Shown here in pieces: positions 24,783 to 34,128 of a stretch of 62,486 nt of DNA. The position numbers were made by a program, and so were the translations under genes. How positions within the stretch are numbered: position 1 is the first letter of the stretch; the number at the start of each line of letters is the position of its first letter. Location of the stretch: assembly GCA_017517685.1 (NCBI GenBank), contig JAFWYK010000001.1, forward strand, positions 1 through 62,486, in the 5' to 3' direction. Below the pieces are notes generated by a model. That model was not told the DNA's origin and ran no database searches. It saw only the letters and a program-made list of their open reading frames with translations. The stretch is from Clostridia bacterium. Lineage in GTDB: Bacteria > Bacillota > Clostridia > TANB77 > CAG-508.

Positions 24783-27700
24783 ATGTTGAAAAAAAGAATT
24801 TCAAAAATTGCTTTTGTATTGGCTTGTATAATTTCATTATTAATGCCATACACAACACCAGTATTAGCAGCTCTAACTTCAAAGGATACAACTGCTGAAC
24901 TACAAGTACTTATTATGCATGAAGGTGGAGACGAATCAAGTAACACATTAACAGATAAACAAAAAGAACACTATGATACAACACCTTATGGGTACAAAGT
25001 AGGAGATACTAGAGTATTTAAAATAATAACAAAAGGGGATACAGATTACGAGAATGTATTTTATTGTTTAAACGCTAAAAAATCATTCCCAGGTGTAACT
25101 TCTCAAGGGTATAATAGCTTAACTTATACAAATGTTGCAGATTTAAAAGATTCAACAGATACAAACGTTAAGTCATTACACTTAAGTACATCATATACAG
25201 ATGATAGCGAAAAATGGACAAATAATTACAAAGCTTTAATCTGGTTAATCGATAATAGTTTTACTAAAAATGCAGCTAATCAAAAAGATGCATATTTAGC
25301 TAAAGCATTTGCTAATTATACTGATTATGATTTAGAAACTGTTAAAGCATTATTAACAGATGATGATATTGATGTAATACAACAAAATGCTATGTGGTAT
25401 TTTACAAATTATGATTCAACTGAATTTCAATCAGAAACTTTATTACCAGTAACATTAACAAAACATGATTTAGAAGCGGTTCCACCAGTAGAAGTTGAAG
25501 GAACATATAATGATTTATTAGGTTCAACAGCTCGTCAAGATATTGGAAATCACTTATATCAATATTTAATTAATGAAGCTAAAAAAGGTTCTGAAACAGT
25601 TAAAGTTACATATCCAGAAATTACAACTTTAACACCACAAGTTACAGTAAATGATGAATATTTTGTAATTGGACCATTTAATGTAAAATCTGGAACAGCG
25701 CTTCCAGCTGATTACACATTAAAAGTTGAAGATCAAAATGCAAATGAAATTGCAAGAAATCAATATGAGATATTAATTGAAGGAGAAAATTCTTTTACAG
25801 CTAAAAATGTAACAGAAATATTTGATCAAAATTATTATATATATCTTCCAAAAACAAATAAATCAGTAACTGATGTTTCATTAAGTTTAAACTATACAAA
25901 ATATGAAACAAAAGCTACATTATGGAAAAACAATTCAGTTAATGACGAAGGAGTAGAGGTTTACCAACCAGTTGTGTTAATCACAAAAGAAAGTGAACCA
26001 CATGCTCAAACAGTTAAAGCAACAATTAATAGAGATGAAGCAGATTTAGCTTTAAGAAAATATATTATTAAAGTAAATGATAAAGTTGTTGATAGACAAC
26101 CAGAAGTTGATGTAACAGGATTAAAAAATGAAACATCAACAACAGCTGTTTATAAACATGCTAAAAATCCTATTAAAGTAACAAATGGAGATAGAGTTGT
26201 TTACGAAATTAGAGTATACAATGAAGCTGATATAGCTGCAAATGGAACTATAATAGTAGATGCTCTTCCAACAGGACTTGAATTTGTTGAAGATAGCTCA
26301 ATCAACCAAGCATATGGATGGTATGTTGCTTCAACAGTTGGAGAAAACAATGTAGTTTATGCTACAGAGTATTTAAAAGGAACAACTATTGAAGGATTTG
26401 ATAAAGAAAACGATTCAACACTTCCAAGTGCTTATGTTCAAATTGAATGTAAAGTATCTAATACAGCAAGAGCAGCTGCAGTATTAACAAACGTAGCTGA
26501 AATTTATGCTGATGAAATTGATGATAGAGATTCAACACCAGGTAATAACGAATATGTAACAAAAGATTATGATGCATCTAATTATACAGGTGATAATTCA
26601 AATAAATCAGATTTAACAGATGATGATTATTACTATAAAGGTAGAGAAGATGATGATGACTTCGAAAAAGTAGAAGTTGAAGGAAAATCTTTTGATTTAA
26701 GCTTACAAAAATTTATAAGTAAAGTAAATAAAAATGCACCATCAACAAGTAGAGAACCTGTTGTAGATGTTACACCATTAAAAAACGGGGAAACAGATGC
26801 TAAATATACAGCATATAAAACTCCTTTAGTTGTTGAAAAAGGTGATGTAATCGTATATACAATTAGAGTATATAATGAAGGTGAGATGGCAGGATATGCA
26901 GAATCAGTTGCGGACTACTTACCTGAAGGATTAGGATTCTTAGTAGATCATACAGTTAACGTTGATAACTACTGGGCAATTCCATCAGATTCAAAAACAA
27001 TTAAATTAAGCGAAATTGAAAATGGTAAAGCAAATTTATCAGTTGATGATTTCAATAATGTTAAAAAATTAGATGATGTAGATGTTGTTGCAGGAAAAGT
27101 TAAATTAACTTCAACAAAATTAAAATCATCAGCAACAGATACTAAAAACTTAATTGAAGGATTTGATAAAGAAAATTCATCATACTTAAAATATAAAGAT
27201 ATTCAAGTAGCTTGTATTGTATTAGCTGATGAAGTATCAGGAAACAATTTTAGAAATATTGCTGAAATTGTAGATGATTCAGATATTAATAAAGAAGATG
27301 TTGATGATAGAGATTCTACACCAGATACAGTAAATCCTGATGATTATCCAGGAAATGATCAAAACCAAGATGATAATGATTATGAAAATTTAGCTACAGA
27401 TAAAAAAGAATTTGATTTAAGTTTACAAAAATTCATTACTGCAGTTAATAATTCAAAAATTACAAATAGAGAACCAAAATTAACAAAAACAGCTGATGGA
27501 AAAATCACATTTGCTGAAGTTACTACACCAGTATCAGTAGCAAATAATGATTTAATTACATATACAATAAGAGTATATAATGAAGGAACAGAAGCTGGAT
27601 ATGCTAAAGAAATTATGGATGATTTACCAGCTGGACTTGAATTTGTTAAAGATAATGAAATTAACAAAAAATATGGTTGGAAATTATATGATAATAACGG

Positions 27701-28625
27701 AAATGAAACAAGCGATTTAAAACAAGCTGTTTCAGCAAGAACAGATTATTTATCTAAAGAAAAATCTGAAGCAAGAAAAGAAAATTGCTTATTAAATCCA
27801 TTTAACAAAGCTGATGGAGTAGATAAAGTAGATTATAGAGATGTTCAAATCGTATTTAAAGTTGTAGAAAGTGCTGTTAAAACATCAGACAGAGTAATCG
27901 TTAACACTGCAGAAATAACAGATGATTCTGATAAAGACGGAAAACCAGTTGATGATGTTGATTCAACACCAGATAATAACAAAAAAGAAGAAGATGATCT
28001 AGATGATGAAAAAGTAGATGTAAAATACTTTGATTTATCACTTAAAAAAGATCTTGTAAAAATTATAATTACTGAAAATGGAACAACTAGAGAAATTGCT
28101 ATCAACACTGATCAATTACAAAAAGTTGAAATCCATAGAAAGAGAATTAATTCAACTACTGTTAAATTTGTTTATAATATAACTGTTAAAAATGAAGGTG
28201 AAATTGCAGGATATGCAACAGAAATTAAAGATTACATTCCTGAAGGATTAGAATTCATTCCAGAAGAAAATACACATTGGACAAAAGGTACAGATAATAC
28301 AATTACAACTAATGCATTAGCTGATAAACTTTTAAAACCAGGTGAATCTGCTTCTGTACAAGTTACATTAAAATGGATTAACAATGAGGAAAACTTTGGT
28401 GTAAAAACAAACGTTGCTGAAATAAGCAAAGATAAAAATGATAGTAATACACCAGACATCGATTCAACTCCAAATAATAAAAAAGATAATGAAGATGATA
28501 TCGATGATGCACCAGTAATGTTAGTAATATCAACAGGTATTGCACCAACATATATTGGATTAACAATGACAGTTTTAATGATACTTTCAACAGGAATTAT
28601 ATTAATTAAAAAATATGTTTTATAA
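24783..28625 (+). CDS. giant surface protein: thioester domain, four DUF11-type repeats, C-terminal anchor
   Basis: A 1280-residue exported protein. A signal peptide (about 1-30, ending VLAA) leads into a TQXA-type thioester domain with C95 in FYCLN and Q201 in QQNAMWYF, the pair that forms a Cys-Gln thioester in Gram-positive adhesins and lets them bind host amines covalently. Four DUF11-like repeats start near 419, 635, 875 and 1081 with DLALRKYI or DLSLQKF/DLSLKK and end near DSTP motifs. The C-terminus is a membrane segment (about 1253-1276) and KKYVL. There is no LPxTG, though VISTG precedes the segment. GAGGAAGG precedes the ATG. It is likely a fibrous host-binding adhesin; the ligand is unknown. 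Confidence 0.88.
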   Translation: MLKKRISKIAFVLACIISLLMPYTTPVLAALTSKDTTAELQVLIMHEGGDESSNTLTDKQKEHYDTTPYGYKVGDTRVFKIITKGDTDYENVFYCLNAKKSFPGVTSQGYNSLTYTNVADLKDSTDTNVKSLHLSTSYTDDSEKWTNNYKALIWLIDNSFTKNAANQKDAYLAKAFANYTDYDLETVKALLTDDDIDVIQQNAMWYFTNYDSTEFQSETLLPVTLTKHDLEAVPPVEVEGTYNDLLGSTARQDIGNHLYQYLINEAKKGSETVKVTYPEITTLTPQVTVNDEYFVIGPFNVKSGTALPADYTLKVEDQNANEIARNQYEILIEGENSFTAKNVTEIFDQNYYIYLPKTNKSVTDVSLSLNYTKYETKATLWKNNSVNDEGVEVYQPVVLITKESEPHAQTVKATINRDEADLALRKYIIKVNDKVVDRQPEVDVTGLKNETSTTAVYKHAKNPIKVTNGDRVVYEIRVYNEADIAANGTIIVDALPTGLEFVEDSSINQAYGWYVASTVGENNVVYATEYLKGTTIEGFDKENDSTLPSAYVQIECKVSNTARAAAVLTNVAEIYADEIDDRDSTPGNNEYVTKDYDASNYTGDNSNKSDLTDDDYYYKGREDDDDFEKVEVEGKSFDLSLQKFISKVNKNAPSTSREPVVDVTPLKNGETDAKYTAYKTPLVVEKGDVIVYTIRVYNEGEMAGYAESVADYLPEGLGFLVDHTVNVDNYWAIPSDSKTIKLSEIENGKANLSVDDFNNVKKLDDVDVVAGKVKLTSTKLKSSATDTKNLIEGFDKENSSYLKYKDIQVACIVLADEVSGNNFRNIAEIVDDSDINKEDVDDRDSTPDTVNPDDYPGNDQNQDDNDYENLATDKKEFDLSLQKFITAVNNSKITNREPKLTKTADGKITFAEVTTPVSVANNDLITYTIRVYNEGTEAGYAKEIMDDLPAGLEFVKDNEINKKYGWKLYDNNGNETSDLKQAVSARTDYLSKEKSEARKENCLLNPFNKADGVDKVDYRDVQIVFKVVESAVKTSDRVIVNTAEITDDSDKDGKPVDDVDSTPDNNKKEEDDLDDEKVDVKYFDLSLKKDLVKIIITENGTTREIAINTDQLQKVEIHRKRINSTTVKFVYNITVKNEGEIAGYATEIKDYIPEGLEFIPEENTHWTKGTDNTITTNALADKLLKPGESASVQVTLKWINNEENFGVKTNVAEISKDKNDSNTPDIDSTPNNKKDNEDDIDDAPVMLVISTGIAPTYIGLTMTVLMILSTGIILIKKYVL

Positions 28626-28641
28626 TATAACATAAATAAGA

Positions 28642-28672
28642 AGAATGGATAGAAATATCCATTCTTTTTTTT
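28642..28672 (+). terminator. intrinsic terminator after the surface protein gene
   Basis: A 10-bp perfect stem AGAATGGATA/TATCCATTCT, loop GAAA, then eight T residues. Confidence 0.88.
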
Positions 28673-28718
28673 GTTTAATTATTATGGTATTTTTTGTAAA
28701 AAAAGGTATTTTTTTGTG

Positions 28719-28747
28719 TTTACAAGGAAAATGCTATATGATATAAT
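28719..28747 (+). promoter_or_regulatory. promoter of the Ig-like membrane protein gene
   Basis: TTTACA (28719-28724), 17 bases, TATAAT (28742-28747). Its position rules out a translation start before about 28754. Confidence 0.65.
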
Positions 28748-28784
28748 TTCAAGAGAAAATGAGAAAGGACAGGTGTTGCAAAAA

Positions 28785-29984
28785 ATGAATCAAATTTTAG
28801 ATTATAATCCAAATAAAGGCTCAAGCGGTGGAGGTTCTTCAAAGTCAGATAAGATAGTCAGAGTTTTCGCTGTATTAATGGGAATTTTTGGATTATTTTT
28901 ATTAGGAAATGCAGCGTATTCACTTTATAAAAATAATCAACAAAGTGCTACGGTAGAACAAGCACCTGCTAAAGCTTCAATAGTAGTTGAACAAGGAGAA
29001 ACAAAAGCTATTATTAAAGTAAGTCATGATAAAGCTATCGAAAAAGTAATTTATAGTTGGGATACAGATAAAGAAACAACTGAAAAAGGTAATGGTGAAT
29101 CTTCAATGGAAATTGAAGTAGCATTAGCTGCTGGAGAACATACATTAAATATTAAAGTAATTGATATAGATGGTGTTGAAAGCAAACATGAAGAAGTATT
29201 AGTTTCTGAAACTGGTGAGGATAAAGTATATCCAGTAATCACACTAGAAGTTACAAGTGATAAAAAAGTAAGAGTTACAGCAACAGATGAAACAGAATTA
29301 AGTTATGTGACATATAGATGGAATGATGAAGTTGAAACTGAAGTACCAGTTTCTGATGATAATAAGAAAATTGAATTTGATATAGATATTAATAAAGGTA
29401 CACATGATTTAACAGTATCTGCAGTTGATAAAAACAATAATACAACAACAGAAATAAAAAGCTTTAATGGTGTAACAAAACCAGAAGTTAAAGTTACAGT
29501 ATCAGCTGATAAAAAATCAATTGATGTTTATAGTTCTCACGAAAATGGAATTAAAGAGATTAAGTTAAATATTAATGGTCAAGATTATGATGTTGGTATA
29601 CCAGCAGATAGTCCAAAAGAAGTATCATTTAATGTAGCTTTACCAAGTGGTAATAATGTAATTAAAGTTACAGCAATAAGTGTTGAACAAACAGATACAA
29701 CAGTTGAAGAAACAGTTACTGCTGCAGAAGATGAAATAACAATTTCAATCGAACAACAACCAGATGTTGCAGACAAAGCGTTAATAAAAGCTCTTTGTGA
29801 TGCTGGAATTAGAGATATAAAATTAAATGTAAATGATATTGATTATAACTTAACAATCGATGCAACAGATCCAAAAGAATTATCTTTTGAATTACCATTA
29901 GTAGAAGGAAATAACAAAATTACATTTACAGTAATTTCAGTAAACGGAACAGAAAAACAAGAAGTAAAAGAAATAGTTCGTTAA
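28785..29984 (+). CDS. membrane-anchored protein with repeated Ig-like domains
   Basis: A 399-residue protein with a Gly/Ser-rich cytosolic N-terminus, one membrane segment (about 28-47, VFAVLMGIFGLFLLG) and an extracellular part of about four beta-sandwich repeats of 80-90 residues. The repeated phrases are GEHTLNIKVIDIDG, GTHDLTVSAVDKN, GNNVIKVTAIS and GNNKITFTVISVNG, the closing strands of bacterial Ig-like folds. The ATG at 28785 has AGGTG nine bases upstream; a TTG at 28776 is also possible. No catalytic motif is visible, so a surface or wall structural role is the inference. The next gene follows 21 bases later and probably shares the transcript. Confidence 0.75.
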   Translation: MNQILDYNPNKGSSGGGSSKSDKIVRVFAVLMGIFGLFLLGNAAYSLYKNNQQSATVEQAPAKASIVVEQGETKAIIKVSHDKAIEKVIYSWDTDKETTEKGNGESSMEIEVALAAGEHTLNIKVIDIDGVESKHEEVLVSETGEDKVYPVITLEVTSDKKVRVTATDETELSYVTYRWNDEVETEVPVSDDNKKIEFDIDINKGTHDLTVSAVDKNNNTTTEIKSFNGVTKPEVKVTVSADKKSIDVYSSHENGIKEIKLNINGQDYDVGIPADSPKEVSFNVALPSGNNVIKVTAISVEQTDTTVEETVTAAEDEITISIEQQPDVADKALIKALCDAGIRDIKLNVNDIDYNLTIDATDPKELSFELPLVEGNNKITFTVISVNGTEKQEVKEIVR

Positions 29985-30005
29985 TAATATAAATAAGAGG
30001 TATAT

Positions 30006-30935
30006 ATGGTTCACGAAATATATATAATTGATAATAATAATGAATTAATTGAAAATTTGAAAGAAAGTTTTAAAAGAGAACTAGATGAATTTAATTTTAA
30101 AACGGTACAAACATCTGAAATAGAAGTTGCATTAAAAAATATCCCTTCATTAATTATAATTGATGAAGATACAACAGATGTTAATATAGTAGAATTTTGT
30201 AAGAGTATAAGATCAAATGAAGATAACAGTATTACACCAATTATAGTTGTAAGTTCTAATAGAGATAGGGAACATGTAGTTAATGTTTTAAAAACAGATG
30301 TTGAATATTACATAAAAAAGCCATTACATGAAGAATATTTTTATTATACAATAAAAAATATTGTTGGTCTTTTAGCTAAAAATAGAAGGGTAAGTCCTTT
30401 AACAGGACTTCCTGGAAATGTTCAAATACAAACAGAAATGAAAAAAAGATTGCTTAATAAAGATACTTTTGCAATGCTATATTTCGATTTAGATAATTTT
30501 AAGGCATATAATGATGTTTATGGATTTGCAAATGGAGATGAAATAATCAAATTTACAGCAAGAACAATGTCAAAACATATTCATCAATTAGATAGTTCAG
30601 AAAGTTTTATTGGACATATTGGTGGAGATGATTTTGTAGCAATAATTGAACCTACAGATTATGATAAATTGTGTCAAAATATAATTGCTGAATTTGATAA
30701 ACTTGTTGTTGACTTTTATAATGAAGTAGACGTTGAAAGAGGATATGTAGAAGTTGCAAATAGAAGAGGGATCATTGAACAATTCCCACTTACTTCAATT
30801 TCTATTGCTGTACTTGAAGTTGATTCAAAGATATATAAAACAACATTAGAGATTGGTGAAGTTGCAGGGCAAGTAAAACATAAAGCTAAAGCTGTTTTAG
30901 GAAGTACATACGTAATCAATAAAAGAAGATTTTAG
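30006..30935 (+). CDS. receiver-GGDEF protein, probable diguanylate cyclase
   Basis: The N-terminal 120 residues resemble a response-regulator receiver domain (EIYIIDNNNE, the LIIIDEDTTD phospho-acceptor region, and the conserved Lys in YYIKKPLHEE). The C-terminal domain (about 130-305) is a GGDEF domain with LTGLPGNVQIQ, YFDLDNFKAYNDVYGFANGD and GGDDF at 206-210, a functional variant of GGDEF, so c-di-GMP synthesis is likely. No inhibitory-site RxxD is obvious just before it. The cognate kinase is not in the window. GAGGTATAT precedes the ATG and it probably follows the Ig-like gene on one transcript. Confidence 0.88.
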   Translation: MVHEIYIIDNNNELIENLKESFKRELDEFNFKTVQTSEIEVALKNIPSLIIIDEDTTDVNIVEFCKSIRSNEDNSITPIIVVSSNRDREHVVNVLKTDVEYYIKKPLHEEYFYYTIKNIVGLLAKNRRVSPLTGLPGNVQIQTEMKKRLLNKDTFAMLYFDLDNFKAYNDVYGFANGDEIIKFTARTMSKHIHQLDSSESFIGHIGGDDFVAIIEPTDYDKLCQNIIAEFDKLVVDFYNEVDVERGYVEVANRRGIIEQFPLTSISIAVLEVDSKIYKTTLEIGEVAGQVKHKAKAVLGSTYVINKRRF

Positions 30936-30944
30936 ACAAGAATT

Positions 30945-30970
30945 AGACTACCGAAAGGTAGTCTTTTTTA
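30945..30970 (+). terminator. intrinsic terminator
   Basis: Perfect 8-bp stem AGACTACC/GGTAGTCT, GAAA tetraloop, then T-run. Confidence 0.88.
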
Positions 30971-30982
30971 TTTTTAAAATTA

Positions 30983-31012
30983 TTTACAAGTTATAACAAT
31001 TAAGGGTATAAT
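30983..31012 (+). promoter_or_regulatory. promoter of the ktrBA operon
   Basis: TTTACA (30983-30988), 18 bases, TATAAT (31007-31012), 31 bases before the ATG. Confidence 0.6.
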
Positions 31013-31042
31013 AAATATAGTATAAGACGGAGTGAACAAAAG

Positions 31043-32323
31043 ATGTTTAAAGGTAAAAAAACTTATTTAATTCCAATTATTAGTTTTGCATTAGTAATGC
31101 TTATAGGGGCGGTATTATTAACTATTCCAAGCTTTAATAATATAAATATTTCTTTTGCAGATGCATTATATACATCTGTTTCAGGAGTTACAACAACAGG
31201 ACTTTTGAAAGGGAATATGATAGCTCAATTTAATTTCGGTGGTCAACTAGTTTTTGCAATATTGATGGAAATTGGAGCGCTAGGATTTGTTATTTTTGTA
31301 TCTTATTTTTGGAGTATTAGAAATAAAAAAATTTCAATGTCTGATGCAATGGTAATTAATGATAGTTTAAGTGGAGATAATACTGGATCAATTAAAGAAC
31401 ATACATTATTTATTGGAAAATTAGTATTAATTATTCAATTAGCGGGTACTATTTTACTAGCAATAAGATTTGTACCGCTATTAGGATTTTTTGAAGGATT
31501 GTGGTATAGTATTTTCCATGTGATATCAGCATTTAGTAATACTGGAGTTGATTTGTTTGGAGAAAATGGAATTAGAGTATTTGTAAATGATTTTTATGTG
31601 CAAATTGTTTTAATATTATTAATGGTAGCTGGAAGCTTTGGAGTGTTTGCTATAGAAGATATAAAAAATACTAAAAAGTTTTCAAAGTTTAAATTGCAAA
31701 CAAAAATAATTATAGTTGGAACAATTTTTATGCTTGTAGTACCAACAATATTATTAAAATTAATACAACCAGAAATTTCATTAACTAATGGATTATTTTT
31801 AACTGCTGCTCGTTCAACAGGGTTTGATATATTGGATATATCAAAATTTAACAGTGCGGCTCAAGTAATAATAATGGTAATAATGTTTATAGGTTCTTCA
31901 CCAGCATCAACAGGTGGTGGTGTTAAATTAGTAACTATGGCTGTAATTATTTCTACATTAATATCCACTCTAAAAGGAAAGGAAGAGACAATTATATTTT
32001 GGAGAAAAATTCCTAATTATACAGTAAGAATGGCTTTTACAATATTTATACTATTTTCAGTATCAATTTTTATAGCTTTAATACTATTTATGAATTACAA
32101 TAATATTGGTATTGAGAAGGTTTTATTTGATTGTATATCAGCTATTTCAAATACAGGATTTTCTCTTGTATCACCGAACGAATTAAATAGTGTTGGTTCA
32201 TTAGTATTAATTGCTTTAATGTATATAGGAAGAATAGGACCACTTTCATTAGTGTTAGTGTTTGTAAATAAAGATAATAAAGAAAAATTTGTAGAATATC
32301 CAGAAGAAAAAGTTATATTATAA
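31043..32323 (+). CDS. ktrB: Ktr/Trk-type potassium uptake channel subunit
   Basis: An integral membrane K+ channel subunit with the four-fold pore-loop architecture of TrkH/KtrB. Filter-type loops are visible in SVSGVTTTGLL, SAFSNTGVDLFG, AARSTGFDILD and SAISNTGFSLV. Length 426 and the hydrophobicity fit KtrB. The SSPASTGGGVK gate-loop phrase is intact. It starts 31 bases after a promoter and is followed 20 bases later by its cytosolic regulator, forming a two-gene unit. Uptake is probably coupled to Na+ as in other Ktr systems. Confidence 0.92.
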   Translation: MFKGKKTYLIPIISFALVMLIGAVLLTIPSFNNINISFADALYTSVSGVTTTGLLKGNMIAQFNFGGQLVFAILMEIGALGFVIFVSYFWSIRNKKISMSDAMVINDSLSGDNTGSIKEHTLFIGKLVLIIQLAGTILLAIRFVPLLGFFEGLWYSIFHVISAFSNTGVDLFGENGIRVFVNDFYVQIVLILLMVAGSFGVFAIEDIKNTKKFSKFKLQTKIIIVGTIFMLVVPTILLKLIQPEISLTNGLFLTAARSTGFDILDISKFNSAAQVIIMVIMFIGSSPASTGGGVKLVTMAVIISTLISTLKGKEETIIFWRKIPNYTVRMAFTIFILFSVSIFIALILFMNYNNIGIEKVLFDCISAISNTGFSLVSPNELNSVGSLVLIALMYIGRIGPLSLVLVFVNKDNKEKFVEYPEEKVIL

Positions 32324-32343
32324 TTAACAAAGGAGTAGATGTA

Positions 32344-32754
32344 ATGAAAAAACAATGTGTAATTGTAGGATTAGGAAAATATGGAATGAGTATTGCTAAA
32401 AAACTATCTGATTCTAAAGTTGAAGTATTAGCAATAGACCATGATGTTAAGGCAGTTGAAAAAATTAGTAAATATGTAACTAAAGCTGTTTGTATGGATG
32501 TAACTTCAGAAGATGCTTGGGAAAGATTACCAATAAATGAGTTTGATGTTGGAGTAGTTGGATTTGGAGAAAATATTACTGCAAGCATACTATCTTGTAT
32601 GGCATTAAAAGATGCAGGAGTTAAATATATAATAGCTAAAGCAGGAGATAAATATCACAAAAAAGTTTTAAGTAAATTAGATATTGATGAAGTAGTATTT
32701 CCAGAAGAATTTGTTGGAGAGTTAACTGCCCAAAATATTATAAATATGAATTAA
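32344..32754 (+). CDS. KtrA-like regulator consisting of the RCK_N domain only
   Basis: A 136-residue Rossmann-fold protein with the nucleotide-binding GLGKYG (10-15), the acidic strand end AIDHD and the late VVFPEEFVGE. It matches the N-terminal RCK domain of KtrA/TrkA, which binds ATP/ADP or NAD and gates KtrB. Normal KtrA is about 220 residues because it also has a C-terminal RCK_C domain, the c-di-AMP site in Staphylococcus. That domain is absent, and the bases after the stop do not encode it in any frame that I can see. Location after ktrB supports the call. Confidence 0.85.
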   Translation: MKKQCVIVGLGKYGMSIAKKLSDSKVEVLAIDHDVKAVEKISKYVTKAVCMDVTSEDAWERLPINEFDVGVVGFGENITASILSCMALKDAGVKYIIAKAGDKYHKKVLSKLDIDEVVFPEEFVGELTAQNIINMN

Positions 32755-32821
32755 AAAACTTGCCTTTTTATAAGAAGTAATTTAAAATATATAACTAGAG
32801 TATGTACAAGGAGATTTAAAA

Positions 32822-33343
32822 ATGAGTGAAAAAATAGTTAATGCAATAATAGGAGCTTTTGGTGGATTAGCAACAATAGCTTATGGTAAAGAAATATTAG
32901 TATTTGTTATTTCTTTAATGCCAATTCTTGAATTAAGAGGTGGACTTTTAGCTGCAGCTCTTTTAGGATTAGAACCATTACCAGCTTATATTATTAGTAT
33001 AATAGGTAATGTAATTCCGGTTCCATTCATTTTATTTTTAATAGTAAAAGTATTAGAATGGATGAGAGGATGCAAAGTAAAACTATTTAATAAAATTGCT
33101 AACTGGTTAAATGAAAAAGTAGAAAAGAATAAAGGTCAAATTGAAAAATTAGGTTATTTGGGATTGTTGTTATTTGTAGGTATTCCACTTCCAGGTACAG
33201 GTGCTTGGACAGGAACATTAATAGCAGCAGTTCTAAATATGGATAAAAAGAAATCTTTCTTTACTATAATGGTTGGTGTATTTATGGCTAGTATAATAAT
33301 GATGATTTTATCATATGGTTTAGTTGCAAATGTAATTAGATAG
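32822..33343 (+). CDS. small multidrug export family membrane protein (COG2426 type)
   Basis: A 173-residue integral membrane protein with about four hydrophobic segments. It carries the family landmarks PILELRGGLLAA near the first helix and GIPLPGTGAWTGTLIAA near the third. The family is annotated as putative small multidrug export protein, but transport has little direct proof and I would not assign a substrate. The ATG follows CAAGGAG. A strong terminator ends the unit. Confidence 0.85.
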   Translation: MSEKIVNAIIGAFGGLATIAYGKEILVFVISLMPILELRGGLLAAALLGLEPLPAYIISIIGNVIPVPFILFLIVKVLEWMRGCKVKLFNKIANWLNEKVEKNKGQIEKLGYLGLLLFVGIPLPGTGAWTGTLIAAVLNMDKKKSFFTIMVGVFMASIIMMILSYGLVANVIR

Positions 33344-33347
33344 AAAT

Positions 33348-33379
33348 AAGATGCTACAATTAATGTAGCATCTTTTTTT
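33348..33379 (+). terminator. intrinsic terminator
   Basis: Perfect 11-bp stem AAGATGCTACA/TGTAGCATCTT, 5-base loop, T-run. Confidence 0.88.
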
Positions 33380-33390
33380 GACTTGAAAAG

Positions 33391-33419
33391 TTGAAAAATA
33401 TAGTGTTTTGTGGTATTAT
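33391..33419 (+). promoter_or_regulatory. promoter of the DUF1836 gene
   Basis: TTGAAA (33391-33396), 17 bases, TATTAT (33414-33419). It makes a start at 33408 impossible and supports the ATG at 33462. Confidence 0.5.
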
Positions 33420-33461
33420 AATATAGTAAGTTTAAATTTTATGAAAAAAGAGGGTTTAAAA

Positions 33462-34007
33462 ATGTCTGAAGAAAAGAAATTTGAAGATTATTTTAAATTA
33501 ATAAAACATAAATTACCATATTGGGATGAACTTCCTGAAATTGATTTATATATGGATCAAGTAATAGCTTTAATGGAAAAGTATTTATCATTTCATAAAA
33601 CAAATGATGCAGATACAATTGTTACTCATTCAATGATAAATAACTATGTTAAATTAGGAATTATGCCAGCTCCAGTTAGAAAAAAATATTCAAGGGAGCA
33701 CATTGCTTATTTAATAATTATATGTACATTAAAACAAGCATTACCAATTTCAGAAATAAAAAAATTAATTGATATAAGAGTTAAAAGAACATCGATAGAA
33801 GAAACATTAAATTTCTTTAGTGATTTATATGATTCAACATTTAATACAATTATAGCAATTGGTAAAAAATTTAGTAAAAGAAATGATGATGATGATGTGT
33901 TATTTGCAGACACAGCGTTATATATGGCAATAGGATCAAGTGGAAGTAAGTATGTTGCATCACAAATTACTAAATTAAATAAAGACAAATTATCGTTAGA
34001 AGACTAA
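33462..34007 (+). CDS. DUF1836 family protein
   Basis: A 181-residue soluble protein of the DUF1836 family, known from Firmicutes but without assigned function. Recognisable blocks are LPYWDELPEIDLYMDQV, VTHSMINNYVKLGIMP with VRKKYSREHIAYL, and LPISEIKKLI. The middle block resembles the wing-like part of MerR-type helix-turn-helix domains, so DNA binding is possible. The ATG at 33462 has AAGAGGG seven bases upstream and fits the promoter; longer starts do not. Monocistronic. Confidence 0.82.
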   Translation: MSEEKKFEDYFKLIKHKLPYWDELPEIDLYMDQVIALMEKYLSFHKTNDADTIVTHSMINNYVKLGIMPAPVRKKYSREHIAYLIIICTLKQALPISEIKKLIDIRVKRTSIEETLNFFSDLYDSTFNTIIAIGKKFSKRNDDDDVLFADTALYMAIGSSGSKYVASQITKLNKDKLSLED

Positions 34008-34018
34008 TATAAAAGGTT

Positions 34019-34046
34019 AAAGCAGCTTTAAAAAGCTGCTTTTTTG
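34019..34046 (+). terminator. intrinsic terminator
   Basis: AAAGCAGCTTT/AAAGCTGCTTT stem with a very short loop and a T-run. Confidence 0.85.
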
Positions 34047-34128
34047 TTATTTATTAAAATCTTATTAATTTACTTGTAATGAATTTAAGTTATGATAAAA
34101 TATATATAATGAAAAAGGAGATAATAAT

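Noticed and set aside
28671..28784. Longer N-terminus for the Ig-like membrane protein
   Set aside because: The only good promoter (28719-28747) lies inside it, so the transcript starts later.
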